A stretch of DNA of 64,000 bases from Hyphomicrobium sp. (GTDB lineage Bacteria > Pseudomonadota > Alphaproteobacteria > Rhizobiales > Hyphomicrobiaceae), in contig JASBSU010000012.1 of assembly GCA_030148725.1 (NCBI GenBank), positions 1 to 64,000 of the forward strand. The letters run 5' to 3'. The first letter of the stretch is position 1, and each line of letters starts with the position of its first letter. The notes below the pieces were generated by a model. It ran no database searches and was not told the origin of the DNA. It saw nothing but the letters and a program-made list of their open reading frames with translations. Of the stretch, positions 18,859 through 28,333 are shown one piece after another. A program made the translations under genes and the position numbers.

Positions 18859-20679
18859 ATGGCGCCTCCGCTTCTGCAGTTGAGCGACATCGCGTTGACG
18901 TTCGGCCGTCATCCTTTGCTCGAGGGTGTCGAGCTTTCGGTGTCGGCTGGCGAGCGCGTCTGCCTCGTCGGCCGCAATGGTTCGGGCAAATCCACCCTGC
19001 TCAAGATCGCCGCCGGTCTGATCGATGCAGATCACGGCGAGCGCTTTGTTCAGCCGGGAGCGTCGGTCCGATACTTGCCGCAGGAACCGGATTTCACAGG
19101 CCACGAAACGACCCTGTCGTATGTCGAGGCGGGGCTCGGTGCCAGCGATGACACCCATCAGGCCCGTTACCTGCTGCAGCAGCTCGGCCTCAGTGGCGAC
19201 GAGGACCCTGCGCGTCTCTCGGGCGGCGAAGCGCGCCGTGCCGCGCTCGCACGCGTTCTGGCGCCCCAACCTGACATTCTCCTGCTCGACGAGCCGACCA
19301 ACCACCTCGACATGCCGACCATCGAGTGGCTGGAAGGCACGCTCGCCGCTCAGCGCGGCGCGCTCGTTCTCATCAGCCACGACCGGCGCTTCCTCGAAAC
19401 GCTGTCGCGCGTCACCGTCTGGATCGACCGCGGCCGGGCGCGTCGCGTCGAGGTCGGGTTCAAGGAGTTCGAAGCCTGGCGCGACCAACAGCTCGCCGAG
19501 GAAGAGGTCCAGCAGCACAAGCTCGACCGCAAGATCGTGCGCGAGGAGCACTGGGTCCGCTACGGCGTCACCGCCCGCCGCAAGCGCAACGTCCGTCGCA
19601 TGGCTGAGCTGGCCACGCTGCGTCAGGACCGCCGCGATCACCGTCGCGCCACGGGAAAGGCCGTCATCGAGGCAGCGCAGGCGGAGAAATCCGGCTCCCT
19701 TGTCATAGAGGCGAAGGGCATCTCGAAACTCTTCGGCGAACGCCGGATCGTCGACGGGTTCTCGACCCGCATCATGCGTGGCGACCGCGTCGGCATTGTT
19801 GGCCCCAATGGTTCCGGCAAGACGACACTCGTCGGCATGCTGACCGGCGTTCTTGCCCCGGACAGTGGCGAGGTGCGGCTCGGCGCCAACATCGAGATGG
19901 CATCGCTGGAGCAGGACCGCGACAGCCTAGATCCGAACTGGACCCTCGCCGAGGCGCTGACGGGCGGCCGCGGCGACCACGTTGCCGTCGGCACCGGCCA
20001 CAAGCATGTGGTCAGCTACATGAAGGACTTTCTCTTCCAGCCTGAACAGGCCCGCACACCGCTGCGCGTGCTCTCGGGCGGTGAGCGCGGCCGCCTCATG
20101 CTCGCGCGCGCACTGTCGAAGCCCTCGAACGTCCTCGTCCTCGACGAGCCGACCAACGACCTCGACCTCGAAACGCTCGACGTGCTCGAGGAGATGCTGA
20201 GCGACTACACCGGCACGGTGATCCTCATCAGCCACGACCGCGATTTCCTCGACCGCGTCGTGCATTCGGTCATCGTTCCGGAAGGCGATGGTCGCTGGAG
20301 CGAGTATCCGGGCGGCTACTCTGATATGCTGACGCAGCGCGGCTCGGACCTCGCCGGCCATGCGGTCGCGAAGGCAAAGCCCGCCGCACGTGACAAGACC
20401 GCGGCGCCTCCCGAACCCTCAGCGTCCGGATCCGCCAAACGGCGCCTGAGCTTCAAGGACAAGCACGCGCTGGAAACGCTCCCCAAGCAGATGGCTGCGC
20501 TGCAGGACGAGGCGAAGACGCTCGCCGACGCGCTCGCCGATGCCAGTCTCTACGCCCGCGATGCCAAGGCATTCGCAGCAAAGTCGGAGCGCCTGTCGAG
20601 CGTCCAGTCCGAGCTGGCTGCGGCCGAGGAGAAATGGCTCGAGCTGGAGTTGCTGCGCGAGGAGATCGAAGGCGCCTAA
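18859..20679 (+). CDS. uup: ABC-F ATPase, Uup type
   Basis: A 606-residue soluble tandem ABC ATPase without membrane domain. First half: GRNGSGKSTLLKIAAG, LSGGEARRAALARVL, LLDEPTNHLDMPT. Second half: GPNGSGKTTLVGML, LSGGERGRLMLARAL, LDEPTNDLDLETLD. An inter-domain linker rich in R/K follows the first domain, and a C-terminal coiled coil (about 530-606) is the Uup hallmark. ABC-F proteins act on ribosomes; Uup also affects transposon precise excision. The last four bases overlap the convergent flavoprotein gene. Confidence 0.92.
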   Translation: MAPPLLQLSDIALTFGRHPLLEGVELSVSAGERVCLVGRNGSGKSTLLKIAAGLIDADHGERFVQPGASVRYLPQEPDFTGHETTLSYVEAGLGASDDTHQARYLLQQLGLSGDEDPARLSGGEARRAALARVLAPQPDILLLDEPTNHLDMPTIEWLEGTLAAQRGALVLISHDRRFLETLSRVTVWIDRGRARRVEVGFKEFEAWRDQQLAEEEVQQHKLDRKIVREEHWVRYGVTARRKRNVRRMAELATLRQDRRDHRRATGKAVIEAAQAEKSGSLVIEAKGISKLFGERRIVDGFSTRIMRGDRVGIVGPNGSGKTTLVGMLTGVLAPDSGEVRLGANIEMASLEQDRDSLDPNWTLAEALTGGRGDHVAVGTGHKHVVSYMKDFLFQPEQARTPLRVLSGGERGRLMLARALSKPSNVLVLDEPTNDLDLETLDVLEEMLSDYTGTVILISHDRDFLDRVVHSVIVPEGDGRWSEYPGGYSDMLTQRGSDLAGHAVAKAKPAARDKTAAPPEPSASGSAKRRLSFKDKHALETLPKQMAALQDEAKTLADALADASLYARDAKAFAAKSERLSSVQSELAAAEEKWLELELLREEIEGA

Positions 20680-21914
20680 GCCTTGCGGTTTGCGTGGGCC
20701 AGCCAATCGAGTACGCCGCGGCCTGCCTGGGCGCCCGTTGCCAGGCACGCCTGCAGCAGATATCCGCCCGTCGGCGCCTCCCAGTCGAGCATCTCACCCG
20801 CCACGAACACTCCCGGCCGAGCGCGCAGCATGAGGTTCGCGTCGACCTCGTCCCACGTCACGCCGCCCGCCGAAGATATTGCCGTCGCAATAGGCGCCGC
20901 AGCGGTGAGGCGTATCGGTACGGCTTTGATGAGCTGTGCGACAGCCTCCGGTGCAAGGTCCGCGATGCGCGACGGAGCCGTCTCGTGCAGCAGGCCGATT
21001 TCGAGCGGCGATAGGCCGACCGCCTTGCGCAGAAATGTTGCCAGGGACTGCTTGCCGCGCGCCTTGCCGAGCCGTGCCGCGATCGCCTCGACGTTCATAT
21101 CGGGGCGTAGGTCGATGTCCAACTGCGCGCCCCCATCCTCGGCGATGGCATCGCGCAACGCGCCAGACAACGGATAGATGGCGCCGCCTTCGATGCCCGT
21201 CGCGGTGATCAGCGCCTCCCCGCGCACCCTTTGGCCGCCGAACGCCGCCGCGATGCGCTTCAACGGCTGGCCCTCGAAGCGGGTGCGGAACACCTCCGAC
21301 CAGTCGACCAGAAATCCGCAGTTCGCTGCCGCGAGCGGTCGGACTGCGACGCCCGCGCCGCTGAGCAGCGGGACCCAGTCCCCGGTTGATCCGAGCCTCG
21401 GCCAGCTCACCCCGCCGAGCGCCAGAACAGCAGCATCGGCGGCGACGGCCTTCTCGCCCGCCGGCGTGTCGAACAGCAGGCGCCCCTCGGCGTCCCATCC
21501 CTTCCATGCACAGCGGTTGCGCAAGGTGATGCCGCCACCGATGAGCCGCGCCAGCCACGCGCGTAGGAGCGGCGACGCCTTCATGGCCGTTGGAAACACC
21601 CGCCCGCTCGTGCCGACGAATGTCGGTTCACCAAGCCCCTCGCACCACCCTCTGACGGCGCCGGGGGGAAATGCCTCGATCGCGGGGCGCAGCTGCTCCG
21701 CCGCCGCCCCGTAACGGCTGAGGAACGGCTCCAGCTCTTCGCTATGGGTTAGGTTAAGGCCGCCTCGGCCGGCCAGCAGGAACTTGCGCGCCAGTGACGG
21801 CATCCGGTCATAGACGGTCACGTGCGCGCCGCCCGCCGTCATTACCTCGGCCGCCATGAGGCCGGCCGGCCCCCCGCCGATTACGGCGACGCTGCAACTC
21901 GAGCCGTCCGCCAC
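20676..21914 (-). CDS. BaiN/HI0933-like FAD-dependent oxidoreductase
   Basis: A 412-residue flavoprotein of the HI0933/TIGR03862 type: the N-terminal FAD motif VIGGGPAGLMAAEV, LLAGRGGLNLTHSE shortly after, ALGGVSWPRLGSTGD in the middle, and the C-terminal VFVAGEMLDWEAPTGGYLLQ. The physiological reaction is not established for this family. Convergent with uup. Confidence 0.88.
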   Translation of the reverse strand: MADGSSCSVAVIGGGPAGLMAAEVMTAGGAHVTVYDRMPSLARKFLLAGRGGLNLTHSEELEPFLSRYGAAAEQLRPAIEAFPPGAVRGWCEGLGEPTFVGTSGRVFPTAMKASPLLRAWLARLIGGGITLRNRCAWKGWDAEGRLLFDTPAGEKAVAADAAVLALGGVSWPRLGSTGDWVPLLSGAGVAVRPLAAANCGFLVDWSEVFRTRFEGQPLKRIAAAFGGQRVRGEALITATGIEGGAIYPLSGALRDAIAEDGGAQLDIDLRPDMNVEAIAARLGKARGKQSLATFLRKAVGLSPLEIGLLHETAPSRIADLAPEAVAQLIKAVPIRLTAAAPIATAISSAGGVTWDEVDANLMLRARPGVFVAGEMLDWEAPTGGYLLQACLATGAQAGRGVLDWLAHANRKA

Positions 21915-22047
21915 TTGCTCTTGCCCCGCCAGCTTTCTAAAAGCCGCCCCCTACACCCGCGCGCCGGGGCTGGCAACGCCTACGGTGGTTTCTTCCCGCC
22001 GCACAGGTATCCGCGCCACCAGCGTCTAGGCGCGGCGCGCCGACTGT

Positions 22048-22053
22048 TATAAT
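22048..22053 (+). promoter_or_regulatory. Possible -10 box (TATAAT) before the NarL-type pair
   Basis: A perfect TATAAT 36 bases upstream of the kinase start; no recognisable -35 hexamer at normal distance. In this GC-rich sequence an exact match is uncommon, but it remains a single short motif. Confidence 0.35.
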
Positions 22054-22083
22054 GTTCCAATTAGCCCACTGAGGAAATTCCCA

Positions 22084-23448
22084 TTGTCGTTGCGCAATCG
22101 CCTGCTCGCATCGATTTTTGCCACCCTGCTGCTGAGCCTCATCGCCGGCGGTGCCTTCACCTATTGGCACGCCGTTGCGAAGATCGAGACCGAGATGAAT
22201 GCGGCCATCGCGGTCGGCAGCCGCATTGCGCGCAATGCCGTGGACGACTGGGAAGAGACCACCGATCCTGCCCGCCGCCTGGCCCTGCTGGTGGCTGACT
22301 TCGAAGGCGATCGACACTTGCGCGCCACGCTTGTCGGGCCGAACGGCAACGAGTTGCGCTCCTCCGAGGTCGCCCGCGCCGATACGCCGGCACCCGCATG
22401 GCTGATTGCGCTCCTTGCCGCCCCGCCCAAGAAAGTCGCCGTCGACCTCCCCGAGATATTCGACAGCTTCGGAACCTTCGTGCTGCAGACAGACCCGCGC
22501 AACGAGGTGGCCGAGGTCTGGAGCGATGTCTGGCTCACGCTGAGCGTGTTGACGATTTTCTGCGCGCTCGTGCTCGCCTTCATCTACTGGACGCTGGCGA
22601 CGACCGTGCGCCCGCTCCAGAGTTTGACTGCGGCCTTCGCGCGGGTGGGCGATGGCGATTATCGCGAACGGCTCAACGAGCAGGGGCCGCTGGAGCTGGT
22701 CCGCCTTTCGCAGAGCTTCAATCAGATGGTTGAGCGCCTCGCCCGCTCGGAGGCACAGAACAAGCGCCTCCAGCAGCAGCTGACGAACGTCCAGGATGAA
22801 GAGCGCTCCGATCTGGCGCGCGACCTGCACGACGAGATCGGCCCCTTGCTGTTTGCTGCCGACGTTGACACCGTCGCCATCGATCAGCTCGTGAAGGCCG
22901 GCGAATACGAGGCGATCCCCCACCGCGTTGGCATCATCCGCGACGCGATCGGCCGTATGCAGCGCCACGTTCGCGACATTCTCGGGCGCCTGCGGTCGGC
23001 GACGCTGCTCGACGTCGGTCTCGCCCATGCGATCGACAATCTCGTCGCCTTCTGGCGCTCGCACCGGCCGAAGCTGGTCTTCAGTGTCGACATCCCCGAG
23101 GAGAGCTTCGGCGAGGTGATCGACGGCACCGTCTACCGGGTGGTTCAGGAGAGCATCAGCAACGCTGTACGGCACGGCAGCCCGACCACCATCGGCATCA
23201 CGGTTGTGTCCAACCCCGATGGGTCCATCGATATCCGCGTGACAGACGATGGCTGTGGCCTCAAGACAGGCGGTGTGCGCGGCATGGGGATCGTTGGTAT
23301 GCGTGAGCGCGTTGCCACCCTCGGAGGCACGCTCGAAGTCGAAAATCGCAACGACGGCCGCGGCGTCGCTGTTGTTGCCCACCTTCCACCGCGCGGTACG
23401 CATACCGCCGCCCCGTCATTTGAAACCCGCGAGGCTATGCTGCAATGA
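22084..23448 (+). CDS. NarX/UhpB-type sensor histidine kinase
   Basis: A 454-residue membrane sensor kinase: TM1 (about 8-28), a periplasmic loop, TM2 (about 155-175), a HAMP domain, HisKA_3 dimerisation domain with His249 in DLARDLHDEIGP, and HATPase with NAVRHGS, VTDDGCG and GMGIVGMRERVATLGG. The start appears to be TTG at 22084, with GAGGAA eight bases upstream; no ATG fits better. It is coupled by a 4-bp ATGA overlap to its response regulator. Ligand unknown. Confidence 0.9.
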   Translation: MSLRNRLLASIFATLLLSLIAGGAFTYWHAVAKIETEMNAAIAVGSRIARNAVDDWEETTDPARRLALLVADFEGDRHLRATLVGPNGNELRSSEVARADTPAPAWLIALLAAPPKKVAVDLPEIFDSFGTFVLQTDPRNEVAEVWSDVWLTLSVLTIFCALVLAFIYWTLATTVRPLQSLTAAFARVGDGDYRERLNEQGPLELVRLSQSFNQMVERLARSEAQNKRLQQQLTNVQDEERSDLARDLHDEIGPLLFAADVDTVAIDQLVKAGEYEAIPHRVGIIRDAIGRMQRHVRDILGRLRSATLLDVGLAHAIDNLVAFWRSHRPKLVFSVDIPEESFGEVIDGTVYRVVQESISNAVRHGSPTTIGITVVSNPDGSIDIRVTDDGCGLKTGGVRGMGIVGMRERVATLGGTLEVENRNDGRGVAVVAHLPPRGTHTAAPSFETREAMLQ

Positions 23449-24056
23449 AGATCCTGCTGGTGGACGATCACATCGTGGTTCGTGAGGGCGTTCGGCGGCT
23501 CCTATCCGGCATGAGCGGTGCAGATCTCCACGAAGCCTCTACCGGCGAGGAGGCATTGGCGATGTTCCGGGAGATCAAGCCCGAGCTCGTCCTGCTCGAC
23601 CTCAATCTGACAGGCATAGGCGGCCTCGAACTACTCCGCCGGCTGCTGAGCGAGGACGAAAAAGTGCGTGTCGTCGTGTTTTCGATGCACGCCGAGCCGA
23701 TCTACGCCGCGCGCGCCCTGCGTCTCGGAGCCCGCGGTTACGTCAGCAAGAGTGCCGGCGCCGACGAGCTCGTCACAGCCGTCAAGAAGGTCGCCGAGGG
23801 TGGCCGCTACGTGGAGCGCGAGATCGCCGGCGAGCTGGCATTCACGCAGCTCTCGGCCGAGGATCCGCTGCAGCAGCTCACCATGCGCGAGATCGAGATC
23901 TTGCGCCTTCTGGGCGAGGGCAACAGCCTGACCGAGATCGCCCAGACCATTGGCGTCGCTTACAAGACGGTCGCCAACACCTGCTCCATCATCAAGAGCA
24001 AGCTTGGCGTCGAGCGCACCGCCGACCTCATCCGCGTGTCCATGGAAATGAAGTAA
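23445..24056 (+). CDS. NarL/LuxR-family response regulator
   Basis: A 203-residue regulator: receiver with LLVDDH at the N terminus and phospho-acceptor Asp52 in LVLLDLNLTG, Lys near KSAGADEL, and a C-terminal LuxR HTH (LTMREIEILRLLGEGNSLTEIAQTI, then YKTVANTCSIIKSKLGV). It is the cognate partner of the upstream kinase. Targets are not indicated in the sequence. Confidence 0.93.
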   Translation: MKILLVDDHIVVREGVRRLLSGMSGADLHEASTGEEALAMFREIKPELVLLDLNLTGIGGLELLRRLLSEDEKVRVVVFSMHAEPIYAARALRLGARGYVSKSAGADELVTAVKKVAEGGRYVEREIAGELAFTQLSAEDPLQQLTMREIEILRLLGEGNSLTEIAQTIGVAYKTVANTCSIIKSKLGVERTADLIRVSMEMK

Positions 24057-24191
24057 GCGCGTCCTGCCTGCGGGCATTTTTCCTGCGACACAAGGGCTCA
24101 ACAATCCGGGATATTCCGCCTGCGCCGTCCGGGAAATCTTCCCTGATGCCGTGCGAGCCCGTTCGCTAACCTTATCGGGCCGCGCACTTGC

Positions 24192-24240
24192 GGAAAGGAC
24201 GCTCAGTGCCGAGGGTACTGGCGTCCTTCCGCTCTTTTCT
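24192..24240 (+). terminator. Rho-independent terminator after the two-component pair
   Basis: A stem GGAAAGGACGC / GCGTCCTTCC (one bulged A), with an AGT/ACT inner pair, followed by GCTCTTTTCTT. It lies between the response regulator (stop 24056) and the convergent globin gene. The rest of the 24057-24280 spacer holds only a small GGGAA/TTCCC dyad near 24131. Confidence 0.75.
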
Positions 24241-24280
24241 TGCCTCGCGCCGCTTTAATCCCGCCCGCTAGTCCCGCCGG

Positions 24281-24745
24281 CTAATCCCGATTGACGAGGG
24301 CCGTTGCAACGCGCGTGAAGGGTGTCATCAGCCTCGCCTTCACGTCCGCCGGCAGTCCGACGCGATCGATCGCCATCGACATGCACTTCAGCCACGCGTC
24401 TTTGGCCTCGGCCGTGATCTCCACGTGCTCGTGCATCTCGCGCACGTTCGAATGGCCGTACTTTTTGGCGTAGAGGCCAGGCCCGCCGAGGAATCCGGAG
24501 AGAAAATTGAACTGTTCGATGCGCGAGTGAGCAACGCCGTGCCCGCGCGCATGGAGCAGGGGCAGATCGCCGCCCTCCGGCTCAGTCTCGACGATGTCGT
24601 AGAATGCCTCGACCAGTTTGCGCAGGCCCTCATCGCCGCCGACGAGCGCATAGAGCGACTGCGCCGTCGCCGCTGCCGGAGGTTCTGGCCTGCTCGCCCC
24701 AGGCTCAAGCACAGGTGCTGCATCGCCCGCCGCATTGACGGTCAT
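24281..24745 (-). CDS. Group II truncated haemoglobin
   Basis: A 154-residue globin of the 2-on-2 type with a Pro/Ala-rich N-terminal extension of about 30 residues. Seen: YALVGGDEGLRKLVEAFYDIV (residues about 32-52), FNFLSGFLGGPGLYAKKYG, and the proximal His region REMHEHVEITAEAKDAWL. Expected to bind O2 or NO. The start (MTVNAAGD) has GAGGAAGG upstream; a longer frame to 24916 runs through a terminator. It is downstream of, but separated by that terminator from, the gmaS operon. Confidence 0.88.
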   Translation of the reverse strand: MTVNAAGDAAPVLEPGASRPEPPAAATAQSLYALVGGDEGLRKLVEAFYDIVETEPEGGDLPLLHARGHGVAHSRIEQFNFLSGFLGGPGLYAKKYGHSNVREMHEHVEITAEAKDAWLKCMSMAIDRVGLPADVKARLMTPFTRVATALVNRD

Positions 24746-24838
24746 TGGCCTTCCTCTCCCGGAGCGCTTCGACGCGTGATCGTAGTAAGCGCCGGCGGGG
24801 AGCGGCTTGACCCTCATCAAGCAATGGGCGCTGAAAAG

Positions 24839-24883
24839 GACAAAGGCGCGTACGGCTCTTGGCGAGCCATACGCGCCTTTGTC
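24839..24883 (-). terminator. Strong terminator of the mgs-gmaS operon
   Basis: 20-bp inverted repeat arms (24839-24858 and 24864-24883, one mismatch) with a 5-base loop, eleven bases after the gmaS stop. Read on the minus strand it is followed by a T-rich stretch (CCTTTTC). It closes the long minus-strand operon. Confidence 0.85.
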
Positions 24884-24893
24884 GTCGATGCTT

Positions 24894-26222
24894 TTAGATG
24901 TCGAGCGTGTTGTCACGCTCCCACTGCGTGAAGTGCGAAGCGAACTGGTTCCACTCGCTCGTCTTCAGCTTGATGTAAGCAGCCGAGAACTCCTCGCCGA
25001 GCGCGCTCTTGAGCGAGGCGTCCTTGTCGAAATTGCGAATGGCGTCGAGAAGGTTCAGCGGCAGCTTCGGAGCGTCCGTCACCGTATGTCCGAGCTGGTA
25101 CATGTCGATGTCGTAGCGACGGCCCGGGTGGGCATTGCTTTCGATACCGTCGAGACCGGCAGCGATGATGACCGCCTGGAGAAGGTACGGGTTCGCCGCG
25201 CCGTCCGGCAGGCGAAGCTCGAAGCGGCCTTTGCCTGGCACGCGTACCATGTGCGTGCGGTTGTTGCCGGTCCAGGTGACGGTGTTTGGTGCCCACGTCG
25301 CGCCGGAAACCGTGCGCGGCGCGTTGATGCGCTTGTAGGAGTTGACAGTAGGATTGGTGATCGCGGAGAGCGCTTCGGCGTGCTTCATGATGCCGCCGAG
25401 GAACTTGTAGCCCTGCTGCGACAGACCCATTTCGTCTGTGCCGTCCAGGAACGCGTTGGAGGTGCCGCTAGAGTCCCACACCGAGATGTGCGCGTGACAA
25501 CCGTTTCCGGTAAGGCCAGGGAACGGCTTGGGCATGAAGGTCGCGCGCAGCCCGTGCTTCTCGGCGACAGTTCTCGTCATGTACTTGAAGAACGAGTGGC
25601 GGTCGGCGGTGATCAGAGCGTCGTCGAAGCTCCAGTTCATTTCGAACTGGCCGTTGGCGTCCTCGTGATCGTTCTGGTAGGCGCCCCAACCCAGTTCCTG
25701 CATGTAGTCGCAAATCTCTGCGATCACATCGTAACGGCGCATCAAAGCTTGCTGGTCGTAACAGGGCTTGGCTGCGGTGTCTTTATGATCGGAGATTGCC
25801 GTACCGTCCGGCAGCGTCAGGAAGAACTCGCACTCGACGCCGGTCTTCACACGCAGCCCGAGCGCCGCGGCCCTGGCGACGAGGTGCTTCAGCACCACGC
25901 GAGGTGCCTGAGCGACCAGCTTGTCTTCCATCACACAGTCGGCCGGCAGCCAGGCAACTTCCTTCTTCCACGGAAGCTGGATCATGCCCGCCGGGTCCGG
26001 CATGCCGAACATGTCCGGATGCGCCGGCGTCATGTCCAGCCAGGTTGCGAAGCCGGCAAAGCCGGCTCCGTCTTTCTGCATTTCCGTGATCGCGGCTGCC
26101 GGAACGAGCTTGGCTCGTTGACCGCCGAACAGGTCGGTGAAGGAGATCATGAAGTAGCGAATGCCGCGATCTTTCGCGACCTGCGCCAAATCGATCTTCA
26201 CCTCGTGTGAATCGTGGGCCAT
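24894..26222 (-). CDS. gmaS: Type III glutamine synthetase-like gamma-glutamylmethylamide synthetase
   Basis: A 442-residue GlnT/GmaS-family ligase. GmaS joins glutamate and methylamine using ATP; plain GlnT uses ammonia. Motifs of the glutamine synthetase fold are all present: ECEFFLTLPD, DHEDANGQFEMNW, GNGCHAHISVWD, INAPRTVSGATWAP, NNRTHMVRVPG, RFELRLPDGAANPYL. The start at MAHDSHEV matches the usual family length (about 435); a GTG at 26297 would add 25 residues. The role as methylamine ligase is inferred from linkage to mgsABC and mgdABCD. It is last in the operon. Confidence 0.85.
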   Translation of the reverse strand: MAHDSHEVKIDLAQVAKDRGIRYFMISFTDLFGGQRAKLVPAAAITEMQKDGAGFAGFATWLDMTPAHPDMFGMPDPAGMIQLPWKKEVAWLPADCVMEDKLVAQAPRVVLKHLVARAAALGLRVKTGVECEFFLTLPDGTAISDHKDTAAKPCYDQQALMRRYDVIAEICDYMQELGWGAYQNDHEDANGQFEMNWSFDDALITADRHSFFKYMTRTVAEKHGLRATFMPKPFPGLTGNGCHAHISVWDSSGTSNAFLDGTDEMGLSQQGYKFLGGIMKHAEALSAITNPTVNSYKRINAPRTVSGATWAPNTVTWTGNNRTHMVRVPGKGRFELRLPDGAANPYLLQAVIIAAGLDGIESNAHPGRRYDIDMYQLGHTVTDAPKLPLNLLDAIRNFDKDASLKSALGEEFSAAYIKLKTSEWNQFASHFTQWERDNTLDI

Positions 26223-26315
26223 TGGTGTTTTTCCAACTGTCTCAATTACATTGACGCTTGTCGCTGCCGGCTTGCCAAATCTTCCGAAGAATTTCACAGC
26301 CGTCTATCCTGAAGA

Positions 26316-27644
26316 TTAGAGCCCACCCTGCCCCGGAACCCAACCCGTTCCCGCCAGCGGAACGCGCGCCATGGCGGCGGCCTCGATGGTGAGAGCGCAC
26401 AGGTCTTCCGGAGTGAGGTTGTGCACGTGGTTGTGACCGCAGGCACGCGCGATCGTCTGCGCTTCCAGCGTCATGACCTTGAGGTAGTTGGCAAGGCGAC
26501 GGCCCGCGAGAACCGGATCGAGCCGGCGAGACAGCTCAGGATCCTGCGTCGTGATGCCGGCCGGGTCCTTGCCCTCGTGCCAGTCGTCATAAGCGCCGGC
26601 AGTCGTATGCAGCTTCTGGTACTCGGCCTCGAGTGCCGGGTCGTTGTCGCCGAGCGCGATCAGCGCCGCCGTTCCGACCGACACCGCGTCAGCGCCCAAA
26701 GCCAGGGCCTTCGCGACGTCTGCGCCGTTGCGGATGCCGCCCGACACGATCAGCTGCACCTTGCGATGCATGCCGAGGTCCTGCAGCGCCTGCACGGCAG
26801 GACGGATGCATGCGAGCGTCGGCTGCCCGACGTGCTCGATGAACACTTCCTGCGTAGCGGCAGTGCCGCCTTGCATGCCGTCGACGACGACGCAGTCCGC
26901 ACCAGCCTTCACAGCCAGGGCGACGTCATAGTAAGGACGCGCGCCGCCGACCTTGATGTAGATGGGCTTCTCCCAATCGGTGATCTCACGCAGCTCGAGG
27001 ATCTTGATCTCGAGATCGTCCGGACCCGTCCAGTCGGGGTGACGGCAGGCCGAGCGCTGATCGATGCCCTTCGGCAGCGTGCGCATCTCAGCGACGCGAT
27101 CGGAAATCTTCTGGCCGAGCAGCATGCCGCCGCCGCCGGGCTTGGCGCCCTGGCCGACGACCACCTCGATGGCGTCCGCCTTGCGCAGGTCGTCCGGGTT
27201 CATGCCGTAGCGCGAGGGCAGATACTGATAGACCAGCGTCTGCGACTGCCCGCGCTCTTCCGGCGTCATGCCGCCGTCGCCCGTCGTCGTCGACGTGCCG
27301 GCGATCGTTGCACCGCGGCCGAGCGCTTCCTTCGCATTTGCCGAGAGCGAGCCGAAGCTCATGCCGGCGACGGTGATCGGAATCTTCAGCTCGATCGGCT
27401 TCTTGGCGAAGCGCGTGCCGATCACGACGTTCGTCGAGCACTTCTCGCGATAGCCCTCGAGAGGGTAGCGCGACATGGAGGCGCCGAGGAACAGCAGGTC
27501 GTCGAAGTGCGGGACCTTGCGCTTGGCGCCGCCGCCACGAATGTCGTAGATGCCGGTGCTAGCGGCGCGGCGGATTTCAGACAGCGTGTAGTCATCGAAT
27601 ACGGACGACTTGCGCGGCGTTGTGGGAGGGTTGTGATAGCTCAT
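26316..27644 (-). CDS. mgsC: N-methylglutamate synthase FMN subunit, glutamate-synthase domain 2 type
   Basis: A 442-residue FMN-binding glutamate-synthase-like protein. In the N-methylglutamate pathway MgsABC transfers methylamine from gamma-glutamylmethylamide to 2-oxoglutarate. Seen: the TIM-barrel stretches ITVAGMSFGSLSANAKEALG, VVVGQGAKPGGGGMLLGQK, YIKVGGARPYYDVALAVKAG and VSGGIRNGADVAKALALGAD. The CxxxxxCxxxxC cluster of full-length GltB is not seen; only CGHNHVHNLTPEDLC is in that place. The start overlaps the mgsB stop (TGATG). Confidence 0.87.
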   Translation of the reverse strand: MSYHNPPTTPRKSSVFDDYTLSEIRRAASTGIYDIRGGGAKRKVPHFDDLLFLGASMSRYPLEGYREKCSTNVVIGTRFAKKPIELKIPITVAGMSFGSLSANAKEALGRGATIAGTSTTTGDGGMTPEERGQSQTLVYQYLPSRYGMNPDDLRKADAIEVVVGQGAKPGGGGMLLGQKISDRVAEMRTLPKGIDQRSACRHPDWTGPDDLEIKILELREITDWEKPIYIKVGGARPYYDVALAVKAGADCVVVDGMQGGTAATQEVFIEHVGQPTLACIRPAVQALQDLGMHRKVQLIVSGGIRNGADVAKALALGADAVSVGTAALIALGDNDPALEAEYQKLHTTAGAYDDWHEGKDPAGITTQDPELSRRLDPVLAGRRLANYLKVMTLEAQTIARACGHNHVHNLTPEDLCALTIEAAAMARVPLAGTGWVPGQGGL

Positions 27645-28330
27645 CAGTAGGCGTCCGCGTTGTCGATGTTGAAGTTATAGAGCTTGCGTGCCGAGCCGTA
27701 ACGGCGGAAGTCCTTCGGCTTGACGCCGTTGAGACCGGAACGCTTCAGGATATTGTCGATGAGCTCGAGGTGCTCGTCGCGCATTTCCTTCTCGATGCAG
27801 TCGGCACCGAGGCTCTTCACCTGGCCGCGCACGAAGAGGCGGGCCTCGTAGATGGAGTCGCCGAGCGCGTCGCCCGCATCACCGAACACCACCAGGTTGC
27901 CTGTCTGCGCCATGAACGCCGACATGTGGCCGATGTTGCCTTTGACGACGATGTCGATGCCCTTCATCGAGATGCCGCAACGCGAGGAGGCGTTGCCTTC
28001 GACGACCAGCATTCCGCCGCGGCCGGTTGCACCGGCGTACTGGCTGACGTCGCCTTTGACGACGACCTTGCCCGACATCATGTTCTCGGCAGCACCCGGG
28101 CCGGCAGAGCCGTGCACCGTGATGTTGGCCTGCTTGTTCATGCCGGCGACGTAGTAGCCCACGCTGCCTTTGATATCGATGTTGAGCGGCGAGTCGACGC
28201 CGACGGCAACCGCGTGGCCACCCCTCGGATTGAGGATCTCCCACTGCGTTTCGTTTGTGCCGGACGTCTGCTTGTGCAGAAGCTCGTTGAGCTCGCGCAG
28301 CGACGTTGAGCCTAGATCAATAGTGCGCAT
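27644..28330 (-). CDS. mgsB: N-methylglutamate synthase GXGXG subunit, GltB domain 3 type
   Basis: A 228-residue right-handed beta-helix protein homologous to the C-terminal domain of glutamate synthase. Typical GxGxG rungs: VAVGVDSPLNIDIKGSVGYY, MSGKVVVKGDVSQYAGATG, GNIGHMSAFMAQTGNLVVFG. It carries no catalytic site itself and structurally links the amidotransferase and FMN domains. Between mgsA (3 bp gap) and mgsC (1-bp overlap), consistent with stoichiometric synthesis. Confidence 0.88.
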   Translation of the reverse strand: MRTIDLGSTSLRELNELLHKQTSGTNETQWEILNPRGGHAVAVGVDSPLNIDIKGSVGYYVAGMNKQANITVHGSAGPGAAENMMSGKVVVKGDVSQYAGATGRGGMLVVEGNASSRCGISMKGIDIVVKGNIGHMSAFMAQTGNLVVFGDAGDALGDSIYEARLFVRGQVKSLGADCIEKEMRDEHLELIDNILKRSGLNGVKPKDFRRYGSARKLYNFNIDNADAY

Positions 28331-28333
28331 TGC

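Noticed and set aside
21937-23403. 488-residue minus-strand frame opposite the NarX-type kinase
   Set aside because: The plus strand encodes a complete HAMP-HisKA_3-HATPase protein coupled to its regulator; the antisense frame has no recognisable domain.
24807-26210. 467-residue plus-strand frame opposite gmaS
   Set aside because: Starts inside the terminator hairpin and lies wholly antisense to an unmistakable glutamine-synthetase-family gene.
26421-27650. 409-residue plus-strand frame opposite mgsC
   Set aside because: Antisense shadow of the FMN-binding glutamate-synthase domain; composition is Arg/Ala/Asp-rich without motifs.
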